Source of the DNA: Collinsella sp. OM04-5
GTDB taxonomy: Bacteria; Actinomycetota; Coriobacteriia; Coriobacteriales; Coriobacteriaceae
Assembly (NCBI RefSeq): GCF_003439125.1
Contig: NZ_QSUU01000009.1
Location: 42,382-106,381 of the forward strand
DNA length: 64,000 nt
Reading direction: 5' to 3'
Made by a program: the position numbers and the translations under genes. Below, piece after piece: positions 34,001 to 42,082 of the stretch. How positions within the stretch are numbered: the first letter of the stretch is position 1; each line of letters begins with the position of its first letter. A model generated the notes under the pieces. The model saw nothing but the letters and a program-made list of their open reading frames with translations. It had not been told where the DNA came from and did no database searches.

Positions 34001-34963
34001 TCAGCACGCACGCGGCACGCCGGCGACCTTGAGCTTGCGATCGAACTTTGTCGGATCCCTTAGATCATCCCAGCACAAGCGCACGATCTTGCAGTTATCA
34101 AGCAGCGAAAGCCTCGACTCGCGCTGGCGCTCATCGAACTGCGTCTTCGCGAGCTTGCCCTCCTCCGCTGCCTTCTCGCTTTTAACAAATCCGTCGAACT
34201 CCCCGATAATCAGCCGGTCGCCCACGCGCCACAAGTAGTCGACGCGATACGGTCGTCCCGGCTCAACCGGGTCGAACAGCTCAACTTGCAACTCCGGCGT
34301 CTGCCAGCCGCGCTCGATCATCAGGGCACGCGCCTTGGACTCGCCGCCACTTTCCGACAGCCCATCGGCACATCGTGCAACCCTGCGCGCCGTCACAACA
34401 CCGCGACGATTCAGGCCAAGCTTGTCGACAGTCTCAACGAGATGCTCCTTCGACAAAAGTTGCTCATGGAGCGCCGAATCCGCGATGATCAGTCCCTCGA
34501 CAAACGATGCATCGACCAAGCAATCCGTAATCGTTTGATCGATATCGGTTACGGCGATATCCATCTGGGTGGCCCGTGTTTGACGAGCATAGCGATGACG
34601 AATGACCTGAGAGCCCGGCGTCGTCGATTGGGCCGGCATCGCGGCGATATGGATGTGCGTCAAATTGGCATGCGAAACCGAAAGGCCATAGATAACAGCC
34701 GCCGTATAGGAGCAAAATGTCCAGTCGGGGTGCTTTTGCGCAAGCGCCCGCACCCGATGCAGATAACGCTGCCGAAACTTGAGCTCGGACCAGTATTCCG
34801 GACGCGCATACAGCCCCGGCATGACCGCTTCGAGACTTCCCGCCTCCGCCCGCCGCTGAATCTGCTTTGCCTCCGCCGCCGTGCGCGCGTACACGCAGCT
34901 CATCTGCTGTTCGCATGCTTTAATGTGACTTGCAAGCCTTTGATTCGCCGTCATGTTTCCCAT
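34001..34963 (-). CDS. AbiEi-like protein with PD-(D/E)XK-like C-terminus
   Basis: 320 residues, orphan. The N-terminal half (SCVYARTAAEAKQIQRRAEA, MPGLYARPEYW, FCSYTAAVIYGLSVSH) is of the AbiEi antitoxin type. The C-terminal half has RVDYLWRVGDRLIIGEFDGF followed by ESRLSLLDNCKIVRLCWDDL, the D...E-x-D strand pair of a DUF559/Vsr-like nuclease fold, in which the last Lys is not obvious. GGGAGG lies 5 nt before the ATG at 34963. It is bracketed by two copies of palindrome P2. No toxin partner is next to it. A related plan is seen at 1546-2619. Confidence 0.65.
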   Translation of the reverse strand: MGNMTANQRLASHIKACEQQMSCVYARTAAEAKQIQRRAEAGSLEAVMPGLYARPEYWSELKFRQRYLHRVRALAQKHPDWTFCSYTAAVIYGLSVSHANLTHIHIAAMPAQSTTPGSQVIRHRYARQTRATQMDIAVTDIDQTITDCLVDASFVEGLIIADSALHEQLLSKEHLVETVDKLGLNRRGVVTARRVARCADGLSESGGESKARALMIERGWQTPELQVELFDPVEPGRPYRVDYLWRVGDRLIIGEFDGFVKSEKAAEEGKLAKTQFDERQRESRLSLLDNCKIVRLCWDDLRDPTKFDRKLKVAGVPRAC

Positions 34964-35250
34964 GTCGCCTCCCAAATCTTGGAACGGCACAAACGTACCA
35001 GACGGTTTCATGCGAAGTCTGACCAAATACCGTCCAGGCGCTGACCAAATGCTTGACGGTTTTGGACGTTTTAGGCTGATGTCTTATATCTGCAGGTAGG
35101 GCGGTTGTCGAGAGGTCCCTGTCTCCACATTTTGAGGCCTTGGTCCATCGGATTATCAGAAAGAAAAACCCGTCGAGATTCAAGACTACGCCAAATGCGA
35201 CTTTGCCTCTGCACGCACCGTCGCTTAGCCGAGCCATCGGCATCTACATG

Positions 35251-35324
35251 CCTAAAAAATGAGCGTGGATAATCTCCCGTTTTGAGCCTAGTTTCAAGCC
35301 AAAAGTGGGAGATTATCCACGCTC
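35251..35324 (-). terminator. Palindrome family P2, copy 2, probable terminator of metA
   Basis: GAGCGTGGATAATCTCCC pairs perfectly with GGGAGATTATCCACGCTC (35261-35324). On the minus strand it is followed by ATTTTTTAGG, 32 nt after metA, so it can end that transcript. The remaining gap 34964-35250 shows no gene. Confidence 0.82.
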
Positions 35325-35355
35325 GTCACGCCGCCGGCACAGCAGCAGCCGTAGC

Positions 35356-36282
35356 CTAGTGCTCCTCGCCGGCGCGGGCCAGGTCGTAGGGTGTGGTCTG
35401 GTAGACGTAGTAGTTGAGCCAATTGGTGTAGAACAGCTGAGCCTGGCTGCGCCAGACGTTACGCGGCTCGGCGGTGGGGTCGTCGTTCGGGAAGTAATGC
35501 GCCGGCACCTGAGGGTTGAGGCCGCGCTTAACGTCGCGCTCGTACTCCAGACGCAACGTGTCGGTATCGTACTCGGGATGGCCAAAAACAAAGAAGCGAC
35601 GGCTGTCGGTCGACTTGACAATGTACAGGCCTACCTCGTCGGACACGGCCACGACTTCAAGCTGCGGCTCGGCCTCCACGTCCTCGCGACGCACATCGGT
35701 GTTGCGCGAATGCACGGCATAGAAACGGTCATCGAAGCCGCGGACCAGCGGGCTTTGCGGCTTCACCAGATAATGCTCGAACACGCCGCTCGCCTTTGCC
35801 GGCAGGTCGTATTTCTGAATACCGTAATGATGATACAAGCCGGCCTGTGCGCCCCAACAAATATGCAACGTAGAGTGCACGTGCGTGGTGGACCAATCCA
35901 TGATCTGGCAGAGCTCGGGCCAGTAGTCGACCTCCTCGAACGGCATCTGCTCCACCGGCGCGCCCGTGATGATCAGGCCGTCGTAGTGGATGTCGCGGAT
36001 GTCGTCGAACGTGCGGTAAAACGTCTCCAGGTGGCCGGCGCTCACGTGCGTGGCCTCGTGCGTTTTGGTGCGCAGCAGGTCCACCTCCACCTGCAGCGGC
36101 GTGTTGGAGAGCTTGCGCATGATCTGCGTCTCGGTGGCGATCTTGGTGGGCATGAGGTTGAGGATGAGCACGCGCAGCGGACGGATGTCCTGGTGCAGCG
36201 CGCGGTACTCGGTCATGACAAAGATGTTCTCGCTCTCGAGCTGCGCGGCGGCAGGGAGGGCGTCGGGAATGCGAATGGGCAT
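35356..36282 (-). CDS. metA: Homoserine O-acyltransferase (MetA family)
   Basis: Activates homoserine in methionine synthesis using acetyl- or succinyl-CoA. 308 residues with [20 protein letters not shown], the acyl-binding [15 protein letters not shown], the nucleophile Cys in [17 protein letters not shown], and the catalytic His/Glu region [20 protein letters not shown]. In Gram-positive bacteria many MetA proteins use acetyl-CoA; the residue after GAPVE (the Glu/Gly switch) was not resolved here. AAGGAG precedes the ATG. It stands alone, and I see no SAM riboswitch upstream. Confidence 0.93.
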   Translation of the reverse strand: MPIRIPDALPAAAQLESENIFVMTEYRALHQDIRPLRVLILNLMPTKIATETQIMRKLSNTPLQVEVDLLRTKTHEATHVSAGHLETFYRTFDDIRDIHYDGLIITGAPVEQMPFEEVDYWPELCQIMDWSTTHVHSTLHICWGAQAGLYHHYGIQKYDLPAKASGVFEHYLVKPQSPLVRGFDDRFYAVHSRNTDVRREDVEAEPQLEVVAVSDEVGLYIVKSTDSRRFFVFGHPEYDTDTLRLEYERDVKRGLNPQVPAHYFPNDDPTAEPRNVWRSQAQLFYTNWLNYYVYQTTPYDLARAGEEH

Positions 36283-36385
36283 GGATGCTCCTTACGAGTC
36301 AGTTGCAGCTATGGTACAACGAGCAGCCCTATCCGCGCGAGCACATCGCCCAGCGATGCCGTCAGCGGCCCAAATCACCCCAAAA

Positions 36386-36416
36386 GTAGAGATTAAGGCA
36401 TGTCCCAAAAATCTGC
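36386..36416. repeat. Palindrome family P1, third copy
   Basis: GTAGAGATTAAGGCATGTCC followed by CAAAAATCTGC matches the P1 copies at 27796 and 30330 with a few changes. It lies between metA and the dehydrogenase gene. Confidence 0.75.
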
Positions 36417-36493
36417 GGCGCTTTATCCTAGCAAAGTGGTAGCAGGACGCTACAATGGTTCGACGCGAAAAACTCGGCCGAAAGGATACATAT

Positions 36494-37471
36494 ATGTACC
36501 AGACGCGTAAGATCGGTGTGGTCGGCCAGGGCCACGTAGGAGCACATGTCGCCAACAGCCTGCTCATGCAGGGCATTGCCGACGAGCTGTACCTGTGCGA
36601 TATCAACGAGGCCAAGGTGACGTCCGAGGTCCAGGACCTGCGCGACTCCCTTTCGTTTGTCCCGTACAACACCAAGATCGTCAACTGCTACGACCACTAC
36701 GAGGAGCTGGCCTGCTGCGACGTCATCGTCAACGCCGCCGGTAAGGTCGCGCTGGCCGCTGGCAACCGCGACGGCGAGCTGTTCTTTACCACCGACGCCG
36801 CCCGCTCCTTTGCCAAGCGCATCGTCGACGCCGGCTTCGACGGCATCTTCGTGAGCATCTCCAACCCCTGCGACGTCGTGTGCACCGAGCTGTGGCACCT
36901 GACCGGCTACGATCCCAAGAAGATCATCGGCTCGGGCTGCGGTCTGGACTCCGCCCGCCTGCGCACCGAGATCTCCAAGAAGGTCGGTGTGAGCCCCAAG
37001 TCCATCGACGCCTACATGATCGGCGAGCATGGCTTTAGCCAGCTGGCCGCCTTTAAGGCCGCAACCATCGCCGGCAAGAGCCTCAACGAGCTTCAGGCCG
37101 AAAACCCCGACAAGTACGCCTTTGACCACATGGAGGTCGAGGAGCTCGCGCGCAAGGGCGGCTATGTGACCTACCAGGGCAAGCAGTGCACCGAGTACGC
37201 CGTCGCCAACTCCGCTGCGCGTGTCTGCGCCGCCGTGCTGCACAACGAGCATGCCGTGCTTTCGGCCTCCACGCTCATGACCGGCCAGTATGGCGAGGAG
37301 GGCATCTTCACCTCCCTGCCGTGCGTGATCGGCGCCGAGGGCGTCGAGGAGGTCTACACGCTCGACCTTTCCGAGCACGAGCTCGAGGGCTTCCACAAGA
37401 GCTGCCAGCACATTCGCGACAACATCGCCCAGCTCGACTGGTGGGATGCCGAGGCCTACGACGCAAAGTAG
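36494..37471 (+). CDS. L-lactate / L-2-hydroxyisocaproate dehydrogenase-like enzyme
   Basis: NAD-dependent 2-hydroxyacid dehydrogenase, 325 residues, LDH/MDH fold. The Rossmann loop is GVVGQGHVGAHVANSL; the catalytic Asp-Arg region is GSGCGLDSARLRTEISKK and the catalytic His is in MIGEHGFSQ. The substrate loop reads AAGKVALAAGNRDGELFF: the Gln of ordinary LDH (position 102) is not there, and a longer aliphatic loop is seen as in L-2-hydroxyisocaproate dehydrogenases. So it may reduce bulkier 2-keto acids as well as, or instead of, pyruvate. A TACAAT -10 box at 36451 precedes it. It is monocistronic with a strong terminator. Confidence 0.85.
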   Translation: MYQTRKIGVVGQGHVGAHVANSLLMQGIADELYLCDINEAKVTSEVQDLRDSLSFVPYNTKIVNCYDHYEELACCDVIVNAAGKVALAAGNRDGELFFTTDAARSFAKRIVDAGFDGIFVSISNPCDVVCTELWHLTGYDPKKIIGSGCGLDSARLRTEISKKVGVSPKSIDAYMIGEHGFSQLAAFKAATIAGKSLNELQAENPDKYAFDHMEVEELARKGGYVTYQGKQCTEYAVANSAARVCAAVLHNEHAVLSASTLMTGQYGEEGIFTSLPCVIGAEGVEEVYTLDLSEHELEGFHKSCQHIRDNIAQLDWWDAEAYDAK

Positions 37472-37517
37472 TTCGCCGGTTGACGCGGCAACTCGCTCAT
37501 AACGGACGCAATGCAGG

Positions 37518-37557
37518 GCGGGCCGTGCCGGAAATCCCCGGCACGGCCCGCTTTTTT
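37518..37557 (+). terminator. Terminator of the dehydrogenase gene
   Basis: GCGGGCCGTGCCGG pairs with CCGGCACGGCCCGC around a short loop and is followed by TTTTTT, 46 nt after the stop. Confidence 0.92.
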
Positions 37558-37589
37558 GGCTCACGCGACACGCTCGCAGATTCAGGTCT

Positions 37590-37757
37590 AATACTTTTCC
37601 CGCAAAGTGAGCGAGCAAAATCGGACCCCCGAAGCATCGACACTTTTCAGCTGCTATTTCCTGCGGTTTCATCGAGATTTTCCTGCGGTTTTGGCGCCAA
37701 AAAGTGCGGATGCTTCAGGGGTCCAAAATAGGTCGTTCACTTCTGGGGAAAGTATTT
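37590..37757. repeat. 168 nt long imperfect inverted repeat
   Basis: The outer 48-49 nt (starting AATACTTTTCCC and ending GGGGAAAGTATT) pair imperfectly, including GGACCCCCGAAGCATC with GATGCTTCAGGGGTCC. Inside, TTTCCTGCGGTTT is repeated twice. It fills the gap between the dehydrogenase and SIS 2 genes, with no coding capacity. Confidence 0.75.
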
Positions 37758-37853
37758 GACTTCGTTATCAGACAGCTGGGACGGGGTGCCGCGACGCAAA
37801 CGGGACCCTCGTTTGGTGAAGGCCCCGTCGTAAAAGATTGCTTTCCCAGCTAC

Positions 37854-38822
37854 TTAGTACTGCTCGATGCCCATGTAGCGACGAACCTCGGGGCTGTGGT
37901 CGAACACCTTGCCGCGAGCGGCGCGCAGCTCGCGGCTCATCGCGTAGAAGAAGATCGGCTCTAGGAACGAACGCACGCTGGCGGGCACCTCACCCACGCC
38001 GTACTCGAGCGCATCGAGCACCATGACCGTATCGGTATGCGTGTTGAGGAATGCGAGCGCCCGCTCCTCCATGGGGCGACACTCGCCCGATCCGAGCTGT
38101 ACAAAGTAGAACACGCCGGGCTCGGTGGCTTCGAACGGGCCGTGGAAGTACTCGCCGGAGTGGATGTAGCAGCAGTGCTGCCACTGCATCTCCATGAGCG
38201 AGCAGATGGCCATGGCGTAGGTCTGGCTAAAGTTGGGGCCGGATCCCAGGATGTAGAAGAACTCGTGCTGCTGGCAGAGCTCGGCAAAGCGATCGCCCAG
38301 CTCGGCATTAACCTTCTCGCGGGCAGCGGGCAACAGCGCATCCATCTGCTTAAGGCCGGCGTACATATCGGCGAGCGCCTCGTAACCCTCCTGCTGGTGG
38401 AGCAGTTCGGCGGCGATCAGAGCGCCGATGCCCTGCGGCACCTCGGCCTGCGACACGCCCTCGCCCCAAGGGTAGACCCAGGTGGTCCACTTGCCGTTAT
38501 CAATCTTGGAGCCCTCGCAGTCTGTCATGGCCACGACCTCGGCGCCGGCTGCCAGCGCCATCTCGCAACCGTCGACGACCTCCTGCGTATTGCCGCTGTG
38601 GCTGCAGGCGATGACGAGTGACTTCGGCCCTAGGCTCTTGGGGGCCATCAGGCAAAACTCGCGCGCTGTGTAGACCGTCGAGGTAAACGTGGTGGCCTCG
38701 CGCTTGAGCAGTTCGTTAGCCGGCATGAGGTCGATCATCGAACCGCCGCAGGCGATCCAAAAGACATTCTCGACCTTGCCCTTGCGCTCGATGATTTCCT
38801 GAATCAGATCGTGTGCGTTCAC
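37854..38822 (-). CDS. SIS-domain deglycase-like enzyme 2
   Basis: Two SIS domains, 322 residues. The sugar-phosphate loops are IACGGSMIDLMP (23-34) and ACSHSGNTQE (72-81). Glu211 of EMQW and His227 of EYFHGPFE are 16 apart, as in FraB-type deglycases. A family-type C-terminal end (HSPEVRRYMGIEQY) is present. It uses a GTG start with GGAGGAG 7 nt upstream. There is no PTS in this cluster; a GntR gene lies directly upstream in the same direction, so it probably draws substrate from another transporter. Substrate unknown. Confidence 0.78.
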   Translation of the reverse strand: MNAHDLIQEIIERKGKVENVFWIACGGSMIDLMPANELLKREATTFTSTVYTAREFCLMAPKSLGPKSLVIACSHSGNTQEVVDGCEMALAAGAEVVAMTDCEGSKIDNGKWTTWVYPWGEGVSQAEVPQGIGALIAAELLHQQEGYEALADMYAGLKQMDALLPAAREKVNAELGDRFAELCQQHEFFYILGSGPNFSQTYAMAICSLMEMQWQHCCYIHSGEYFHGPFEATEPGVFYFVQLGSGECRPMEERALAFLNTHTDTVMVLDALEYGVGEVPASVRSFLEPIFFYAMSRELRAARGKVFDHSPEVRRYMGIEQY

Positions 38823-38878
38823 GGTGACGCTCCTCCTTGTGTGGCGGCTTTGGACGACGGCAGCTCGTACCTGCAGTC

Positions 38879-38901
38879 GTTCTATGTTGTTCTATTTATA
38901 G
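38879..38901. promoter_or_regulatory. Direct-repeat operator, copy 1, upstream of SIS 2
   Basis: GTTCTATGTTGTTCTATTTA then TAG. Near-identical copy at 38941-38963, 62 nt apart. Likely sites for GntR 2. Confidence 0.6.
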
Positions 38902-38940
38902 CATGCAAGCAGGTGCCCGTGAAGTCATTTCAGCAAATTT

Positions 38941-38963
38941 GTTCTATGTTGTTCTATCTATGG
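38941..38963. promoter_or_regulatory. Direct-repeat operator, copy 2, upstream of SIS 2
   Basis: GTTCTATGTTGTTCTATCTA then TGG; 21 of 23 bases match copy 1. It overlaps the region just after the GntR 2 stop. Confidence 0.6.
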
Positions 38964-38966
38964 ACG

Positions 38967-39722
38967 TTAGATGTCGAACACGTAGCGCGAGCCCACGATC
39001 TTTTGGCGCCCGAGCAGCAGGGGCCGCCCGTCCGCATCGGTAAAGTACGCCTCCATATAGAAGAGCGGCTCGCCGACCGGCACCTCCAGCAGCGGGGCCG
39101 CCTGGGCATCCGCCAGCGCAATCTCCACGGTGCAGGGGTCGGACTTGAGCGGCGCGCGGCCCGAATGCTCGGCAACGAGTGCAAAGATCGAGTTATCGGC
39201 AAGGTCCTCGTCGGCAAGCGTCTGCAGGTAGGGATGGTCGGCCAGCACAAAAGAGTTGTTCTCGAGCATGACGGGCACGCCATCTGCCGTGCGCACGCGC
39301 TCGACTACGATGAGCTCGCAGCCGGGCTCCACGCCAAAGAACGCCGCGTCCTCGCGCGTCGCCGCGACCACCGTGCGCGACACCAGGCGCGCTCCGGCAA
39401 CCATGTCGTTGGCAGCGCAACCCTCGGAAAAGCTCTGAACGTCACCCTTCTGGCGAATCTTGCGCTTGAGCTTGGGAGCGCACACAAAAGTGCCCCTCCC
39501 CTGTTGGCGGTTGAGATACCCCGCGCGCGACAGCTCCTCGATGGCGCGGCGCACGGTGATGCGCCCCACGCCGTAAGACTTCGCGAGCTCCATCTCGGAA
39601 GGAATGCGCGAGCCGGCCGCATACACGCCGCGCGCGATCTCGCCCTTCAGGTCGTCCATGACCTGCTGGTACAGCGGTACGGCGGATACGCCAGCGCGGT
39701 CGGTTTTATCGTCGGTTGCCAT
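38967..39722 (-). CDS. GntR/UTRA-family regulator 2
   Basis: HutC-type regulator, 251 residues. Winged helix: IPSEMELAKSYGVGRITVRR, AIEELSRAGYLNRQQGRGTF; UTRA ligand domain with LIVVERVRTADGVPVMLENN and PLFYMEAYFTDADGRPLLLG. The recognition helix RITVRRAIEEL is almost the same as in GntR 3. The gene starts 2 nt after the recQ stop and is followed by SIS 2 in the same direction, so recQ, GntR and SIS 2 may share a transcript, with the direct repeats giving SIS 2 its own control. Confidence 0.88.
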   Translation of the reverse strand: MATDDKTDRAGVSAVPLYQQVMDDLKGEIARGVYAAGSRIPSEMELAKSYGVGRITVRRAIEELSRAGYLNRQQGRGTFVCAPKLKRKIRQKGDVQSFSEGCAANDMVAGARLVSRTVVAATREDAAFFGVEPGCELIVVERVRTADGVPVMLENNSFVLADHPYLQTLADEDLADNSIFALVAEHSGRAPLKSDPCTVEIALADAQAAPLLEVPVGEPLFYMEAYFTDADGRPLLLGRQKIVGSRYVFDI

Positions 39723-39724
39723 CG

Positions 39725-41698
39725 TTACGCTCCATCCCGCGCATGCTCGGACTCAAACTCTTCAATCGCCGCCATAAACTGCTCGCCAAAGGCATCGGCC
39801 TTTTTCTCGCCGATGCCGTTGACCTGAATCAGCTCGTCGCGCGTTTGCGGGCGCAGGCGGCACAGGCCGCGCAGGGCCTTGTCGGAAAAGACCATGTACG
39901 GCGCCATCTCGAGCTCGGTCGAGATCTCCTTGCGCAGGGTACGCAGGCGCTCGAACAGCTCGGCATCGTCGCCCACGCGCGGGCGCTGATCCAGCTCGGC
40001 CTCCTCGCGCAGCAGATCCACCGCACGGCGAGCACGGGCCGAGGCCTTGCGCTTGGACGCGCGACGCTTAACGGTAAAGGCAAACGCCTCGTCCTCGACC
40101 TCGCCGGCACGCGGACCCAGGCCCACGACCGGGTACTGCCCCTGCGAGGTGGCCAAATAACCGCGGCCGCACAGCTGGCCGATGATGTCCTTGATGCGGC
40201 CGACCGATTCGCTCGACAGCCCACCATAGCCGCGGTCCTCGTCCAGATGCATCTGGCGAATGCGCTCGGTGTTGCCGCCGTGAAGCACATCGGCGATGAG
40301 CGACTTGCCAAAGCGCATGGGGCGCGTGGCCACATAGCGCACGGCGGCGCGAGCCATACCGGTGACGTCCTCGACCTCGAACTGCGTGAGGCAGTTGCTG
40401 CAGTTGCCACAGCCCTCGGCCTCATCCGCGGCGGCGCCGCCCACGGCCGTATGCTCGGCCGCGGCCTCGTCGCCAAAGTAGCGCAGCATGTATTCGCGTA
40501 GGCAGCCGGTGGTGTTGCAATAGCCTTCCATCTGACTGAGCAGGCGATATCGGTTCTGGAGCGCCCACGCGCGCTGCTCGTCGTCGAGCGTCTCGTCGGC
40601 CGCATCGCCGCGGTCGATCAAAAAGCGGCGCATGCGAAAATCGTTGCCGTTCCACAGCAGGTGGCAGCTGGCCGGATCGCCATCGCGGCCGGCGCGGCCC
40701 GCCTCCTGGTAGTAGGCCTCGATGCTCTCGGGCACGTTGTTATGGATGACGTAGCGCACGTTGGGCTTGTCGATGCCCATGCCAAAGGCGTTGGTGGCAA
40801 CCATCACCTGAATATCGTCGTCGATAAAGGCGCGCTGGCTTTGGCGGCGGGCGTCATTACCCATGCCGGCATGGTAGCGGCCAACGCGAATGCCGCTGGG
40901 ACCCAACGCCTCAGCAAGCTCTCCTGCCAGCGCATCAACCGTCTTGCGAGTCGAGCAATACACGATGCCGCTCTCGCTCGAATGCGCGATCACATAGTCG
41001 CGCACCCACGCGGTCTTAGCCTTGTCGCCCATCTCCTCGCAGCCAAAGTAGAGGTTCTTGCGATCGAAGCCCGTCACCACCGTCGCCGGGTTTTGCAGGC
41101 CGAGCATCTGCTGAATGTCCGCACGCACGCGCTCAGTCGCTGTAGCGGTAAAGGCCGCCACGATGGGGCGCTGCGGCAGGGAATCGATAAACTCGCGAAT
41201 CTGCAGGTAGGCGGGGCGGAAATCCTGACCCCATTGGCTCACACAGTGGGCCTCGTCAATGGCCACGAGCGGAACGCCGATGCCGCCTTCGGCCGCAGCT
41301 TCCTGCGCAAAGGCCAGAAAACGCGGCTCGAGCAGGCGCTCAGGTGCCACATACATAAGCTGGTAGCGACCCTCGCGCGCCCGCTTGCGCACGGTATTTT
41401 GCTGAGCCGGCGTAAGGCTGGAGTTGAGATAGCTGGGGCGCGCGCCCGCCGCAAGCAGTGCGCGGGTCTGGTCCTCCATAAGCGACAGCAGCGGACTCAC
41501 CACAAAGGTGATGCCGGGCAGCATGAGCGCAGGCACCTGGTAGCAAATGGACTTGCCGGCGCCCGTGGGCATAACGCCCAGCGCGTCGCGGCCGGCAAGG
41601 ATCGCATCGACCATGCGGTCCTGCCCCGGGCGAAACGAGGTGTAGCCAAAATAGGCGCCGAGCGTGTCGAGCGCCATCTGCTGCATGCTATCGGTCAT
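39725..41698 (-). CDS. recQ: ATP-dependent DNA helicase RecQ
   Basis: 3'-5' superfamily 2 helicase for recombination and replication repair, 657 residues. Motifs: SFRPGQ (21-26), Walker A MPTGAGKSICYQ, DEAH-type IDEAHCVSQWGQDFRPAY, QAGRAGRDGDP-type motif VI (read EAGRAGRDGDPASC), and the RecQ zinc-binding cysteines (CNTTGC, then CGNCSNC). The C-terminus has a winged helix (RIKDIIGQLCGRGYLATSQG) and an HRDC domain (APYMVFSDKALRGLCRLRPQ). This is the short RecQ form with one HRDC. It is unusual only in being joined to a GntR gene. Confidence 0.95.
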   Translation of the reverse strand: MTDSMQQMALDTLGAYFGYTSFRPGQDRMVDAILAGRDALGVMPTGAGKSICYQVPALMLPGITFVVSPLLSLMEDQTRALLAAGARPSYLNSSLTPAQQNTVRKRAREGRYQLMYVAPERLLEPRFLAFAQEAAAEGGIGVPLVAIDEAHCVSQWGQDFRPAYLQIREFIDSLPQRPIVAAFTATATERVRADIQQMLGLQNPATVVTGFDRKNLYFGCEEMGDKAKTAWVRDYVIAHSSESGIVYCSTRKTVDALAGELAEALGPSGIRVGRYHAGMGNDARRQSQRAFIDDDIQVMVATNAFGMGIDKPNVRYVIHNNVPESIEAYYQEAGRAGRDGDPASCHLLWNGNDFRMRRFLIDRGDAADETLDDEQRAWALQNRYRLLSQMEGYCNTTGCLREYMLRYFGDEAAAEHTAVGGAAADEAEGCGNCSNCLTQFEVEDVTGMARAAVRYVATRPMRFGKSLIADVLHGGNTERIRQMHLDEDRGYGGLSSESVGRIKDIIGQLCGRGYLATSQGQYPVVGLGPRAGEVEDEAFAFTVKRRASKRKASARARRAVDLLREEAELDQRPRVGDDAELFERLRTLRKEISTELEMAPYMVFSDKALRGLCRLRPQTRDELIQVNGIGEKKADAFGEQFMAAIEEFESEHARDGA

Positions 41699-41796
41699 GG
41701 TTTCCTAACGTCCAAGTCATCTGCCGCCGATTATACGCCGCCACGCGGACCGCTGCCGTACGGCTGTCAGCCACGCTCATTCTGCGGGTAGTCATT

Positions 41797-41836
41797 GGGG
41801 ACGTTCTTGAATGACTAGTCGTTTAAGAACGTCCCC
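41797..41836. repeat. Palindrome GGGGACGTTCTT / AAGAACGTCCCC
   Basis: Perfect 12 bp arms separated by 16 nt. A competing pair, TAGTCATT with AATGACTA, overlaps it, so two alternative hairpins are possible. It lies upstream of recQ. Confidence 0.75.
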
Positions 41837-41883
41837 AACGGCTAAGCTCTTGACAGGCGTGGAAACGTCTCAGGTTGAGCATA

Positions 41884-42077
41884 AGTCAGCGAAAACGCCC
41901 CTAAGCGAGCAAGGTGACGTGAAAGAGGAGGGAAGCGTACTTCGGTACGCGACCGACGATTGAACGTCAGATTGCCGCTTAGGGGCGTTTGCAGCGTCGA
42001 CCGGTCCGCCGTTCGCTAGAACGGCGGAACCAAGGGCGCAGCGTCGGCCCGTTGCGCGGTTTGGAAAACCGCGCAAC
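41884..42077 (-). repeat. Structured post-stop repeat, copy B (after GntR 3)
   Basis: It carries the family core GGTGACGTGAAA / TTGAACGTCAGATT, the lower stem CCCCTAAGCG / CGCTTAGGGG, and a GCGTAC-TTCG-GTACGC tip like copy D. Two hairpins, not one, separate it from the GntR 3 stop: GGTCCGCCGTT/AACGGCGGAACC and GTTGCGCGGTTT/AAACCGCGCAAC. Confidence 0.85.
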
Positions 42078-42082
42078 TAGAG

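Noticed and set aside
36283..36450. SAM riboswitch in front of metA
   Set aside because: The gap is short and I could find none of the SAM-I or SAM-II landmark sequences on the minus strand; it holds only a P1 palindrome and the promoter of the next gene.
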